Source of the DNA: Aquisalimonas sp.
Lineage (GTDB): Bacteria; Pseudomonadota; Gammaproteobacteria; Nitrococcales; Aquisalimonadaceae
Reading direction: 5' to 3'
NCBI GenBank assembly: GCA_007127625.1
Contig: SKYZ01000207.1
Span: 1-16,220, forward strand
Length of the DNA: 16,220 nt
A model generated the notes under the pieces. The model was given only the letters and a program-made list of their open reading frames with translations, searched no databases and had not been told where the DNA came from. The number at the start of each line of letters is the position of its first letter. Positions within the stretch are counted from its first letter, which is position 1. The position numbers and the translations under genes were made by a program. Positions 7,553 through 13,833 of this stretch are shown piece by piece.

Positions 7553-8425
7553 ATGATTCTTGTCACAGGCGCAACCGGAACCATCGGCTCCGAACTGCTG
7601 CGGGAGATGGTGAGGCAGGGTGAACCCGTGCGCGCAGCAGTCCATGTCCGGCCGCTGGACGTCGATGGCGTCGAGACCTGCAGCATCGACTACGATCGCC
7701 CCGAGACGCTGCCGCCGGCGCTTGAAGGGATCGATGCTCTGTTTCTGCTCTCGCAGGAGGTCACTCACGAAAAACCCATGGTCGACGCTGCCCGGGACGC
7801 CGGGGTTCGGCGCATCGTCTACGTCTCGTCCTTCGGGGCGGACACGGATACTTTCATCGTTGGCCAACTGCACCGGGAGATCGAGTTGCGCATTCAGGAG
7901 ACCGGCATGGCCTGGACGTTTCTGCGTCCCAACTACCTGATGCAGAACTTCATCACCCTCATGGGCGATGATATCCGCAACGAAGACGCCTTCTACGACT
8001 CCATCGGTGATGCACGGGTGAGCCGCATTGACGCACGCGACGTCAGCCATGTCGCCGCGCGGGTGTTGACCGAGTCCGGCCACGAGAACCGCGCCTACGA
8101 CCTCAGCGGCCCCGAGGCCATCACTCACCACCATGCGGCTGAGGTGCTGTCCGAGGCTCTGGGACGGCGCATCCGGTACGTGGAACTGGACGACGACAGT
8201 TTCCGGCGCCGATTGATCTCCCAAGGCGTGCCCGAGGACTTCGCGGGCTTCGTCGAAGACGTCAATCGTCGCAACCGCAACGGCGAAACCCACGACGACA
8301 GAGTGACCGACGAAGTCCGTAACATCCTGGGCCGGCAACCGACGCCGTTCTCGCGGTTCTGCCGGGACTACGCGCCGAGCCTTGGAGGACACAGAGCCTC
8401 TGCAGGTCTGGTGGGCGATCCGTAG
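7553..8425 (+). CDS. NmrA-like NAD(P)-binding oxidoreductase (atypical SDR)
   Basis: This 290-aa protein begins directly with a nucleotide-binding strand and glycine loop, MILVTGATGTIGSELLREM (GxxGxxG at about 6-12). Further SDR/NmrA features are IDALFLLSQ, the strand RRIVYVSSFGA, TFLRPNYLMQNF and IDARDVSHVAARVL. The catalytic YxxxK of classical SDRs is absent, as is usual in NmrA-like and quinone-oxidoreductase-2-like proteins; these bind NAD(P)(H) and act as quinone reductases or redox sensors. The start is certain: AAGGAGGT lies 5 bp before the ATG. A smaller relative lies tail-to-tail at 8471-8797 beyond a 30-bp palindrome. The TPR/LuxR regulator upstream probably controls it. The substrate is unknown. 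Confidence 0.88.
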   Translation: MILVTGATGTIGSELLREMVRQGEPVRAAVHVRPLDVDGVETCSIDYDRPETLPPALEGIDALFLLSQEVTHEKPMVDAARDAGVRRIVYVSSFGADTDTFIVGQLHREIELRIQETGMAWTFLRPNYLMQNFITLMGDDIRNEDAFYDSIGDARVSRIDARDVSHVAARVLTESGHENRAYDLSGPEAITHHHAAEVLSEALGRRIRYVELDDDSFRRRLISQGVPEDFAGFVEDVNRRNRNGETHDDRVTDEVRNILGRQPTPFSRFCRDYAPSLGGHRASAGLVGDP

Positions 8426-8435
8426 AGGTGCCAGG

Positions 8436-8465
8436 GCCCGTGGGGGCGGCGCCGCCCCCACGGGC
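8436..8465. terminator. Perfect 30-bp palindrome between convergent NmrA-like genes
   Basis: GCCCGTGGGGGCGGC (8436-8450) is followed at once by its exact reverse complement (8451-8465). It lies 10 bp after one stop codon and 5 bp before the stop of the opposite gene, the place for a bidirectional terminator. No T tract flanks it on either side. Confidence 0.6.
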
Positions 8466-8470
8466 GTATC

Positions 8471-8797
8471 TCAGGCCGAAGCGCTGTCTGCGGCGCCGTG
8501 GAGCCCGGCCGCCAGCCGTTCTACAGCCGCAGTCAGCGAAGTGGTGCCGCGCCAATGGGCGTTGCCGTCCTGACCCCCCACACGGCCGCTTGCGATGCCG
8601 TCGTACATGCCGAGCAGGGCGTCAACCACCTCCGGGGAAAGCCCTGTTTCAGCCAGCATGGCGTGGCGCTGCTCCGGCGGTACCCAGGTTGGCTCGACCC
8701 GGCGGCGCACCACCACGCGCACCCCTTCGCCGCGCTCGATCAGCGCACGTGCCGTTTCGCCGCCCGTCCGCCCGTTGGCTCCAAAGATCACATACAT
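8471..8797 (-). pseudogene. NmrA-like gene reduced to its two ends (in-frame internal deletion)
   Basis: The 108-aa frame begins like a full NmrA-like protein: MYVIFGANGRTGGETARAL, with the GxxGxxG loop, continuing to VRVVVRR at about residue 32. It then passes directly to what looks like the C-terminal tail of such proteins (ETGLSPEVVDALLGMYDGI, then a WRGTTSL stretch). The middle of the Rossmann fold and the substrate region, about 150-200 residues by comparison with the 290-aa neighbour, are missing, yet the frame is kept. GGAGGA stands 7 bp before the ATG, so it may still be translated. It could be a dead gene or a small dinucleotide-binding remnant. It is divergent from a LysR-like fragment at 8890. 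Confidence 0.65.
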
Positions 8798-8853
8798 GAC
8801 GCTGTCCTCCAGAAAGTCCGCGTTGATTACGCTCCTGAAGTGTGTTCAGGCGG

Positions 8854-8874
8854 CATGCATCCGTCTAATGCATG
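8854..8874. promoter_or_regulatory. Inverted repeat between the divergent NmrA and LysR remnants
   Basis: CATGCAT (8854-8860) and ATGCATG (8868-8874) form a 7-bp dyad with a 7-bp centre, 15 bp before the ATG of the LysR-like ORF. LysR regulators usually bind such dyads in divergent promoters, so this may be the old operator. No full sigma70 promoter is obvious beside it. Confidence 0.4.
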
Positions 8875-8889
8875 GGTTATATATTGAGT

Positions 8890-9057
8890 ATGCGTGAAGT
8901 GGATCTACGTCGAATCGACCTGAGCCTGCTGTGGCACACGCGCCATCAGGATGAGCCGCGCCACATCTGGCCGCGACGCACCATCGCCGCTGCCGCCACG
9001 GCGCTGATGGAGGAGCCGGCCGCATCTGCCGCCGACGACTCTGTTAGCTGGACATGA
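8890..9057 (+). pseudogene. Probable LysR regulator remnant (N-terminus joined to C-terminus)
   Basis: The 55-aa ORF begins MREVDLRRIDLSLL, very like the start of LysR-type regulators (DLRxIDLNLL). It then goes straight to WHTRHQDEPRHIWPRR, which matches the pattern near the C-terminus of many LysR proteins (WHxRxxxxPxHxWLR). The whole HTH and effector domain would be missing, as in the neighbouring NmrA remnant. A LysR gene divergent from an NmrA-type oxidoreductase is a common arrangement, which supports the reading. The fragments are short, so chance similarity is possible, and the last 20 residues are not recognisable. Its 3' end overlaps the opposite small membrane ORF by 14 bp. Confidence 0.45.
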
Positions 9058-9226
9058 CCCATCGCCGAGAGAGTTCGATGACGATCAGAAACACATAGAG
9101 GATCGCCGTCCATGTGAGCATTTGTGTCTGTGTCATACGCTGCTCTTTGCGGTGGTCCAGAAAATTGATGGCCAGAACGAGACCGGTCGCTGGTATGAGC
9201 AATGTAATAATTTGGGCAATTGTCAT
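9044..9226 (-). CDS. Small two-TM membrane protein, unknown function
   Basis: This 60-aa ORF has two hydrophobic segments: residues about 4-22 (AQIITLLIPATGLVLAINF) and about 37-53 (LTWTAILYVFLIVIEL), separated by a charged loop (DHRKEQR). The regular hydrophobic pattern favours a real gene. No strong ribosome-binding site precedes the ATG at 9226; the nearest AAGG is about 14 bp away. It lies in DNA visibly more AT-rich than the rest of the window. I do not recognise a family. Confidence 0.45.
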   Translation of the reverse strand: MTIAQIITLLIPATGLVLAINFLDHRKEQRMTQTQMLTWTAILYVFLIVIELSRRWVMSS

Positions 9227-9259
9227 TGGTTCTACGGGTGACCTTGGAATGGGCTTTGG

Positions 9260-9493
9260 CTACCTGCCAAAGATTGGGTGAGTGACTGACCCATCACTGG
9301 AAACGTCGAATCGAACGCGACGATCCCACGTTTCCTTGTCTTCACTGATCCAGACAAGGAACGTTTCGGTTCCGGATTCTGGAACTTGTGTTCCGACGAT
9401 TTCTTTCCAGAACGGGATGAAACCTTGTGCGAGGAATAGTCCGGTCCCTGCAGTGATCTGCCCTGCCGATGGCGAGTTAGTTAACCCGTTCAA
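9260..9493 (-). CDS. Uncharacterised ORF, possibly the 3' end of a decayed gene
   Basis: 77 residues can be read if TTG at 9493 is the start; no ATG or GTG is available and the frame stays open upstream to a TGA at 9584-9586. The middle looks like a genuine protein (IPFWKEIVGTQVPESGTETF, then LVWISEDKETWDRRVRFDVS). Upstream of the TGA the same frame again gives protein-like sequence (HDVKDDGTETGPTRNHLFTF) with no start codon. I take it as a possible remnant of a longer gene that I do not recognise. It ends 33 bp before the small membrane ORF on the same strand. Confidence 0.35.
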   Translation of the reverse strand: MNGLTNSPSAGQITAGTGLFLAQGFIPFWKEIVGTQVPESGTETFLVWISEDKETWDRRVRFDVSSDGSVTHPIFGR

Positions 9494-9926
9494 ACGAGCA
9501 GCAACTCCCTTCCGTTGGCCGCCTGCGAGACCGGCGGCGGGCCAGGACGGCGTACTTGATGCGCTCGTCCCAGGTGGCTTTTGTCACGGGGTCAGGAGCG
9601 TTTCCGCGGCGGGATAGGAAAACGTGAAGAGGTGATTCCGGGTGGGGCCGGTCTCTGTGCCGTCGTCCTTGACGTCGTGGAGGCTACTCTTTACCAGCTA
9701 TCTCGCTAAGCGTATGCGAGCCATCCATCCTGTCAAGGCCAACCGCCTGCGCCGCCATCCCGCTGCGACTGGCGAATGAGTATGAAGGCCTGCGTGGGAT
9801 GCTGAAAGTCGTTGTCCGTGCCCGGGGTCAGGATGCCCTCGAACGACTCCTCCAGGCCGCCTTGCTGCAAGGAAGGCCGGATGTTGGCCATCATTGGACA
9901 GTGAACGACAGCTGCAGGAGGACAGT
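9494..9926. other. 433 bp without a supportable gene
   Basis: The stretch holds short protein-like fragments on the minus strand: one at about 9584-9697 (see the preceding entry), one from GTG 9587 to TAA 9477 beginning VTKATWDERIKYAVLARR, and a 52-aa ORF from ATG 9891 to TGA 9733 (MANIRPSLQQGGLEESFEGI). None has a good ribosome-binding site or a family I know. It reads like decayed coding DNA rather than a regulatory region. No transposon ends or attachment-site repeats were seen. Confidence 0.4.
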
Positions 9927-10247
9927 GTGGTCATGAGGATCCCGGAATCGGACTGGAAAGTGTTCAGGAAACTTCATCGAGTGGCGCTGGAGCGCTTCTG
10001 TCAACGAGTGCTGGATGAGAGTACGGCAATCTGCGCGAAGAATGATGCGACAGCCCACGAGCGATACCTTGAGCTGTACGCGTTGGTGCAGGAGCGGAAC
10101 CGGCGTATTGCCGACGTCTTCGACGAGTTTCGCCGTTCCACTGCGCTGACGTCCATTCGTCTAATGCGGGTGCACGACTTGCTTACGGCCGACGAAATCG
10201 CAGAATTCAGTGAGGAGACGCAGCGAACGACACAGGTTCCAAGGTAA
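9927..10247 (+). CDS. Conserved-looking helical protein of unknown function, upstream of AAC(3)
   Basis: This 106-aa soluble protein is predicted nearly all-helical and charged: IPESDWKVFRKLHRVALERF, then FCQRVLDES, HERYLELYALVQERNRRIAD and VFDEFRRSTAL. I have an impression of similar hypothetical proteins in other proteobacteria but cannot name a family. GTG 9927 stands 5 bp after GGAGG; ATG 9933 would place the site about 11 bp away, so GTG is preferred. The stop codon is 2 bp before the start of the acetyltransferase, so the two are almost surely cotranscribed and perhaps translationally coupled. Nothing shows that it takes part in acetylation. Confidence 0.7.
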   Translation: MVMRIPESDWKVFRKLHRVALERFCQRVLDESTAICAKNDATAHERYLELYALVQERNRRIADVFDEFRRSTALTSIRLMRVHDLLTADEIAEFSEETQRTTQVPR

Positions 10248-10249
10248 TT

Positions 10250-10765
10250 GTGGATTCTTTAGCCGGATACACACTGCACCAACTTACACCCGGCGATCTG
10301 CCATTGATGGACGGGCTGATGGAGACCTTCGGCCAGGTCTTCAATCAGATGGACACGTATGTCGGCCATCGGCCTCCGGCGGCGTACACGCGGCGGCTTC
10401 TGGCGCGCGAGGAGTTCATTGCCCTGGTGGCGTTATCCGGCGATCGGGTTGTCGGCGGGCTGACGGCGTATGAGCTCGTGAAGTACGAGCAGGCGCGCAG
10501 CGAGGTCTATATCTACGATCTGGCGGTGCTGGAAGCGCACCGGCGCCGGGGCATTGCAACGGCGCTGATCCGGGAGGTGTCGGCACTGGCGGCAGGCCGT
10601 GGCGCGCATGCGGTGTTCGTGCAGGCGGATACGGGCCCCGAGGATGCCGCGGCCATCGCGCTCTATAGCAAGCTGGGCCAGCAGGAGCACGTGTTGCATT
10701 TCGATATTCCCGTAGGGCTCGATGATGCAAGTGCTCCGCCTCCCGATGAGGTGCGTGAGCAATGA
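10250..10765 (+). CDS. AAC(3)-I type aminoglycoside 3-N-acetyltransferase (GNAT)
   Basis: This 171-aa GNAT protein closely follows AAC(3)-I enzymes, which acetylate the 3-amino group of gentamicin-type aminoglycosides using acetyl-CoA. Signature stretches are LMETFGQVFNQMDTY, AREEFIALVAL, VGGLTAYELVKYEQARSEVY, IYDLAVLEAHRRRGIATALI (acetyl-CoA loop R-R-x-G-I-A) and HAVFVQADTGPEDAAAIALY, ending EHVLHFDIPV. The GTG start (10250-10252) places the first conserved block at the usual distance from the N-terminus; AAGG upstream is a weak ribosome-binding site, in keeping with coupling to the preceding gene. No integrase, attC or insertion sequence is nearby, and base composition is like the host's, so it looks like a resident chromosomal gene. 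Whether it gives resistance cannot be told from sequence. Confidence 0.88.
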   Translation: MDSLAGYTLHQLTPGDLPLMDGLMETFGQVFNQMDTYVGHRPPAAYTRRLLAREEFIALVALSGDRVVGGLTAYELVKYEQARSEVYIYDLAVLEAHRRRGIATALIREVSALAAGRGAHAVFVQADTGPEDAAAIALYSKLGQQEHVLHFDIPVGLDDASAPPPDEVREQ

Positions 10766-10774
10766 GACTGGCGC

Positions 10775-10788
10775 CGATCACGTGATCG
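10775..10788. repeat. 14-bp perfect palindrome between convergent genes
   Basis: CGATCACGTGATCG is its own reverse complement. It lies 9 bp after the acetyltransferase stop and 28 bp before the end of the opposite membrane-protein frame. It may be a small bidirectional termination signal or a chance palindrome. Confidence 0.35.
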
Positions 10789-10816
10789 CGTCCTCGCCTC
10801 TCGGAACTGTGGCGTG

Positions 10817-11210
10817 TCACCCGGGGTAATACCTGAGATCGAAGACGAATGCGCCGAGAAGTGCATGGATGAGTAACAAGAAGACCCGTGCCGATAAAGA
10901 ACCATGCACGAATGCGGTCAGCCTTGGTCGCATATTTCTGGACCAGAGCCCCATCCATGATCGGATCGCCCGGGTCGTCCCACACGCCGCCCGGGCACGC
11001 AATGCTGTAAGCGTATCCGGGGGTTCGAGCGCTGACTCCGCCCCAGCGCGAGGGGCGTGGGTATCCATCACGGGTTATCTCGCGCTCGATGCGACCCATG
11101 GTGAGGCGTGCAAATGCGATCCAGGCGATGGCCGCCGCCAGGAAGGAGAACAGGGCCGAGAACATGAATATGTTCTCCAGCCAGACTGGCAATTCGAGCA
11201 CCACGCTCAT
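10817..11210 (-). pseudogene. Frameshifted small two-TM membrane protein
   Basis: From ATG 11210 the frame reads MSVVLELPVWLENIFMFSAL and a first TM segment to about residue 35, then a polar middle (EITRDGYPRPSRWGG) and RIRAWFFIGT. At a GGG run (plus-strand CCC 10885-10887) the frame is lost: it continues 469 nt through the acetyltransferase region, whereas one base fewer gives the expected second TM segment VFLLLIHALLGAFVFDL and a prompt stop at 10817. The intact protein would have about 130 residues with two TM segments. It lies directly after the glycine-zipper gene on the same strand, where the immunity gene of a pore-forming effector would be expected. That role is inference. Confidence 0.65.
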
Positions 11211-12236
11211 CCTCAAGCCACTCTGAGATCCAGGAGGTGACCGTTCGTCCGAATCGGTCTCCCAGGTAGCCGGCGCCGGCTCCAATGGCGACACCTCCAG
11301 CAATGATGCCCGCCCAACCGACCGGAGTAATTGCTATTCCAAGAGCGACTGCCTCAGCCCAGCACCCTTTACTGTCGCTTTGCCCGCGTGCACTCCCAAG
11401 AACCCAGCTGTCCCAACGCTCGCGGTTTCTTCAGCTGCCGTCCGCATCCAGTCCTCGTCGTTATCGTGGGAATCGCCGTACACGCGGTTGATGCGGAAAC
11501 CGGCATCCAGGGCGATCACGCCGTGGCCGACGCCCCGGGTCATTCGGGAGAAGCGTTCCAGTCGTGTCGCGTCCATGGCGTCAGCCACGAACAGGCGTGG
11601 GTCGGGCTTGCGGGCCGCGCTGCGGTGGGCAAGGGTCATTCCTCGTTCGGCGTTGCTGAGGGCGTTGCCGCGATTCTTGCTACCGGTTTGCCCGGGGCAC
11701 GGCGCGGTCCATCTCCGCACGGAAGCGCTGGTCGAGTTCCCGGTAGGCGTCGCGGACGGCGCTTTCCAGGTTGCTCCGGTGATGCCCCACGCCGCGCCCC
11801 TGCGTGTGGCGGTGGGCCCCACGGCTTTCGAAATCCCGCAGTTCCAGAAGGGCCGCCTGGCAGCGGTGCAGTGCTTGCTGGAAACCGTTCAGTCGTGTGT
11901 CGACGGCGGTGGCACCGGCGCCCACCAGTGACACGGGGCGCCATCGACCCATCGCAGGTTGCGGTCGACGAACTCCGATACCGCGTGGATGCCGTCACCC
12001 AGTTCTCGCGCGCAGGCGGCGAGCTTCTCGCGTTCCCGTGCCGGTAGGGTGGCGATATTCTGTACGGCGCTCTGCTCTCCAGGCCCGTTGGCATTCAGGC
12101 AGTAGGCGGTGTTGCGGTGGACAACGCGGAGGTTGCCGGCGCTGTTGTTGCGGCAGAAGGCCTTGAAGGCCTCGCGGTCGTTGCCAACGAGTTTGCTGGC
12201 GTGGAACGGGTCCCTGGCGAAGTACAGGTTTGGCAT
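11208..12236 (-). pseudogene. Glycine-zipper protein, multiply frameshifted; resembles a pore-forming effector
   Basis: ATG 12236 follows AGGAAG at 7 bp and gives MPNLYFARDPFHASKLVGND and on to NLRWVDG. Near 11930-11945 the protein-like reading moves to a second frame (PVSLVGAGATAVDTRLNGF to RELDQRFRAEMDR). Near 11665-11700 it moves again (KNRGNALSNAERGM to TAGFLGVHAGKATVKGA), and near 11350-11365 once more, to a strongly hydrophobic Gly/Ala-rich stretch GIAITPVGWAGIIAGGVAIG followed by AGAGYLGDRFGRTVTSWISE. Joined together, the pieces make one protein of about 340 residues with a C-terminal glycine zipper that could insert in a membrane. The normal end probably overlaps the next ATG at 11210. 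Effector-like reading rests on the glycine zipper and the adjacent membrane gene; no PAAR, Rhs or VgrG part is visible. Confidence 0.65.
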
Positions 12237-12719
12237 GGACTCACTTCCTAAGTCGTTGCCGTGCGTTGCCGGTTTGTCAGAGGGCTGTGCCCGGTCAGGC
12301 TGGATGATGCCGTGACACGCGTGTAGCAGCGCGGCGGACCGTGCGGAGGGTCGAGGGGCCCGGGAAACCGGATGGGCGGGGTGCAGTCCCTGCAGTCGCA
12401 GCGCTTTGAGTCCATTCACGCCGTTTCGAAGCGAAGGTCTAGGCATCCACCTGGCGGTTCGCAAGCTGCGGGTTCACCAACTGGTGTGAACGCGTGGCAA
12501 AGGAGCCGAACGGTGACGACAATTGGCAGGAGGCTGGTGCGCAATCGCGGTGAGGCGGTGTGACTGGCCGGAGCGGCCAACCTTTCACGGAGGATTGCCA
12601 GCCCTCGTCGTCGTGGGGCTTGCCGGCAACGCGTGCGAGTGCAGTCGAACGCGAGGGTGTTGCGGGTTCCCGGAATGGTTGGAGCTCCTGATCCCGTGGG
12701 CGGAATGAGGTGTGGGAAA
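12237..12719. other. 483 bp without a supportable gene
   Basis: This lies between the divergent starts of the glycine-zipper pseudogene and the cupin gene, so it should hold both promoters, but I found no good -35/-10 pair. One possible leader peptide starts at GTG 12512 (MTTIGRRLVRNRGEAV), with AAAGGAG about 7 bp upstream. Longer frames on both strands here have shadow-like composition. No repeats or tRNA-like folds were seen. Confidence 0.35.
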
Positions 12720-13253
12720 ATGCTGCAGGAGATCTCACGTTGGTCGATGGGCGGCCTCGCTGCACTGGTGCTTGGCGGCATAGCTGTGGTTGCCTCCGCG
12801 GACGACGACCCGCCGCCCATTCAGGTCAACCCGATAAGCGCCGAGCGCGGTGAGTTCACTGATGACGTTTCGATAACGCTGGAGATGAAGGCCGAAGGAG
12901 AAGATGGCACACAGGTGATGCACCTTGAGGATGCCTCGAACCTCGTTCTGGCCGAAGTCGTGGTGCAGCCGGGGGCGGTGTTTCCCTGGCACACTCACCC
13001 TGCGACCACCATCTCCATCATCGACGAGGGCGTCCTCGTTTACGTGACGGAGGAGTGCATCGAGCGTCACTACCCGGCCGGCACGGCGAACGTCGATAGC
13101 GGCGAGGTGCATACCGCGTACAATCCGAGCGAGACCGAGGAAATGATCCTGCTGGCGGCGATGATGGGCGCACCCTCAAGCGGGCCCCTCACGGTTCCCG
13201 TCAGCGAGGAAGAGTCGGACGAACTCGACGCCAAATGCGGCATCGAGCGCTGA
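12720..13253 (+). CDS. Exported single-domain cupin protein
   Basis: This 177-aa protein starts with a signal peptide (ISRWSMGGLAALVLGGIAVV, ending ASA before DDD, cleavage near 27), so it should be periplasmic. Cupin motif 1 is PGAVFPWHTHPATTISIIDE, with His91 and His93; the position normally Glu is Thr97. Motif 2 is VDSGEVHTAYN, with His131 and Asn135. Three histidines could still bind a metal. Two cysteines (Cys113 in EECIER and one in the C-terminal DAKCGIER) could form a disulfide. The start is uncertain: ATG 12720 has GAGG about 9 bp upstream; ATG 12705 in frame is the alternative. No partner gene is adjacent, and enzyme or binding role cannot be decided. Confidence 0.8.
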   Translation: MLQEISRWSMGGLAALVLGGIAVVASADDDPPPIQVNPISAERGEFTDDVSITLEMKAEGEDGTQVMHLEDASNLVLAEVVVQPGAVFPWHTHPATTISIIDEGVLVYVTEECIERHYPAGTANVDSGEVHTAYNPSETEEMILLAAMMGAPSSGPLTVPVSEEESDELDAKCGIER

Positions 13254-13350
13254 TGTTCGTGGGCTGTGCAGCCGGGCTACCACCTATCGCAGGCGGTGCT
13301 GTGACGGTGGCCCTGTTAGCGAAGGTGGGCGGCTGGGCTCCGCGGGGCGC

Positions 13351-13617
13351 TCAGCGTAGCTGACTGTCCTTGGACCCACGGCGATTGTAGAGGCGACCGG
13401 GCCCGGTTTCGCGGTCGTGAGCTTCCTGGCAGCCGACGCACAGGCGCACGCCGGGGAGGGCCTTCCTGCGCGCCTCGGGAATGGGCTGTCCGCACTCTTC
13501 GCAGTGGCTCAGGCTCTCGCCACTGGGAAGCGCGCCGCGGGCACGCCGCACTTCATCCTCGATGGTGCTCTCGATCTGCTGCTGAACGTCGTCCTCGTCC
13601 CCGAACCCTTTGGCCAT
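13351..13617 (-). CDS. ybiI: DksA/TraR C4-type zinc-finger protein, YbiI family
   Basis: This 88-aa protein has the length and ends of enterobacterial YbiI: an N-terminal helix with DDVQQQIESTIEDEVRRARG, the zinc finger HCEECGQPIPEARRKALPGV followed by RLCVGCQ (four Cys as CxxC...CxxC), and the C-terminal YNRRGSKDSQLR. YbiI is a short relative of DksA without the coiled-coil tip that enters the RNA polymerase secondary channel, and its role is not settled. ATG 13617 follows GGGGGT at about 7 bp; a GTG one codon earlier is less likely. It is read in the same direction as the DoxX and dioxygenase genes but 216 bp beyond the latter, so it probably has its own promoter. Confidence 0.9.
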   Translation of the reverse strand: MAKGFGDEDDVQQQIESTIEDEVRRARGALPSGESLSHCEECGQPIPEARRKALPGVRLCVGCQEAHDRETGPGRLYNRRGSKDSQLR

Positions 13618-13833
13618 CACGGCTACCCCCGATGTGCAGTGCCACTGGGCGCTGCAGCGGCAGATACCATTGTGCCAAGGACTGAACGGCGCGCCACCTG
13701 CCGGGCGGCGGCGACACGTTCAGGAAGACCCGCCAGTGCACCTGGATTCCGACGAACCGCATGACTCAGAGCACGCCGAGCGTACTTGCGTACGGGCTGA
13801 CGCCGGCCCTGTCCGGATCCCGTCGCTGCGCAA

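Noticed and set aside
7535..8461. 308-aa open frame on the minus strand
   Set aside because: Antisense to the NmrA-like gene, which has a perfect ribosome-binding site and glycine loop.
9900..10800. Integron cassette around the AAC(3)-I type gene
   Set aside because: No attC-like imperfect palindrome with the core site, no integrase, and the gene is tightly coupled to an upstream gene.
10416..11303. 295-aa minus-strand frame taken as one gene
   Set aside because: Only the part above about 10887 looks like protein; the rest is antisense to the AAC(3)-type gene, and the true continuation lies in another frame after a one-base shift.
11068..11350. Glycine-zipper frame continuing to TGA 11068-11070
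   Set aside because: It would overlap the membrane-protein gene by about 140 bp and the sequence stops looking like protein after about 11205; a further indel near the end is more likely.
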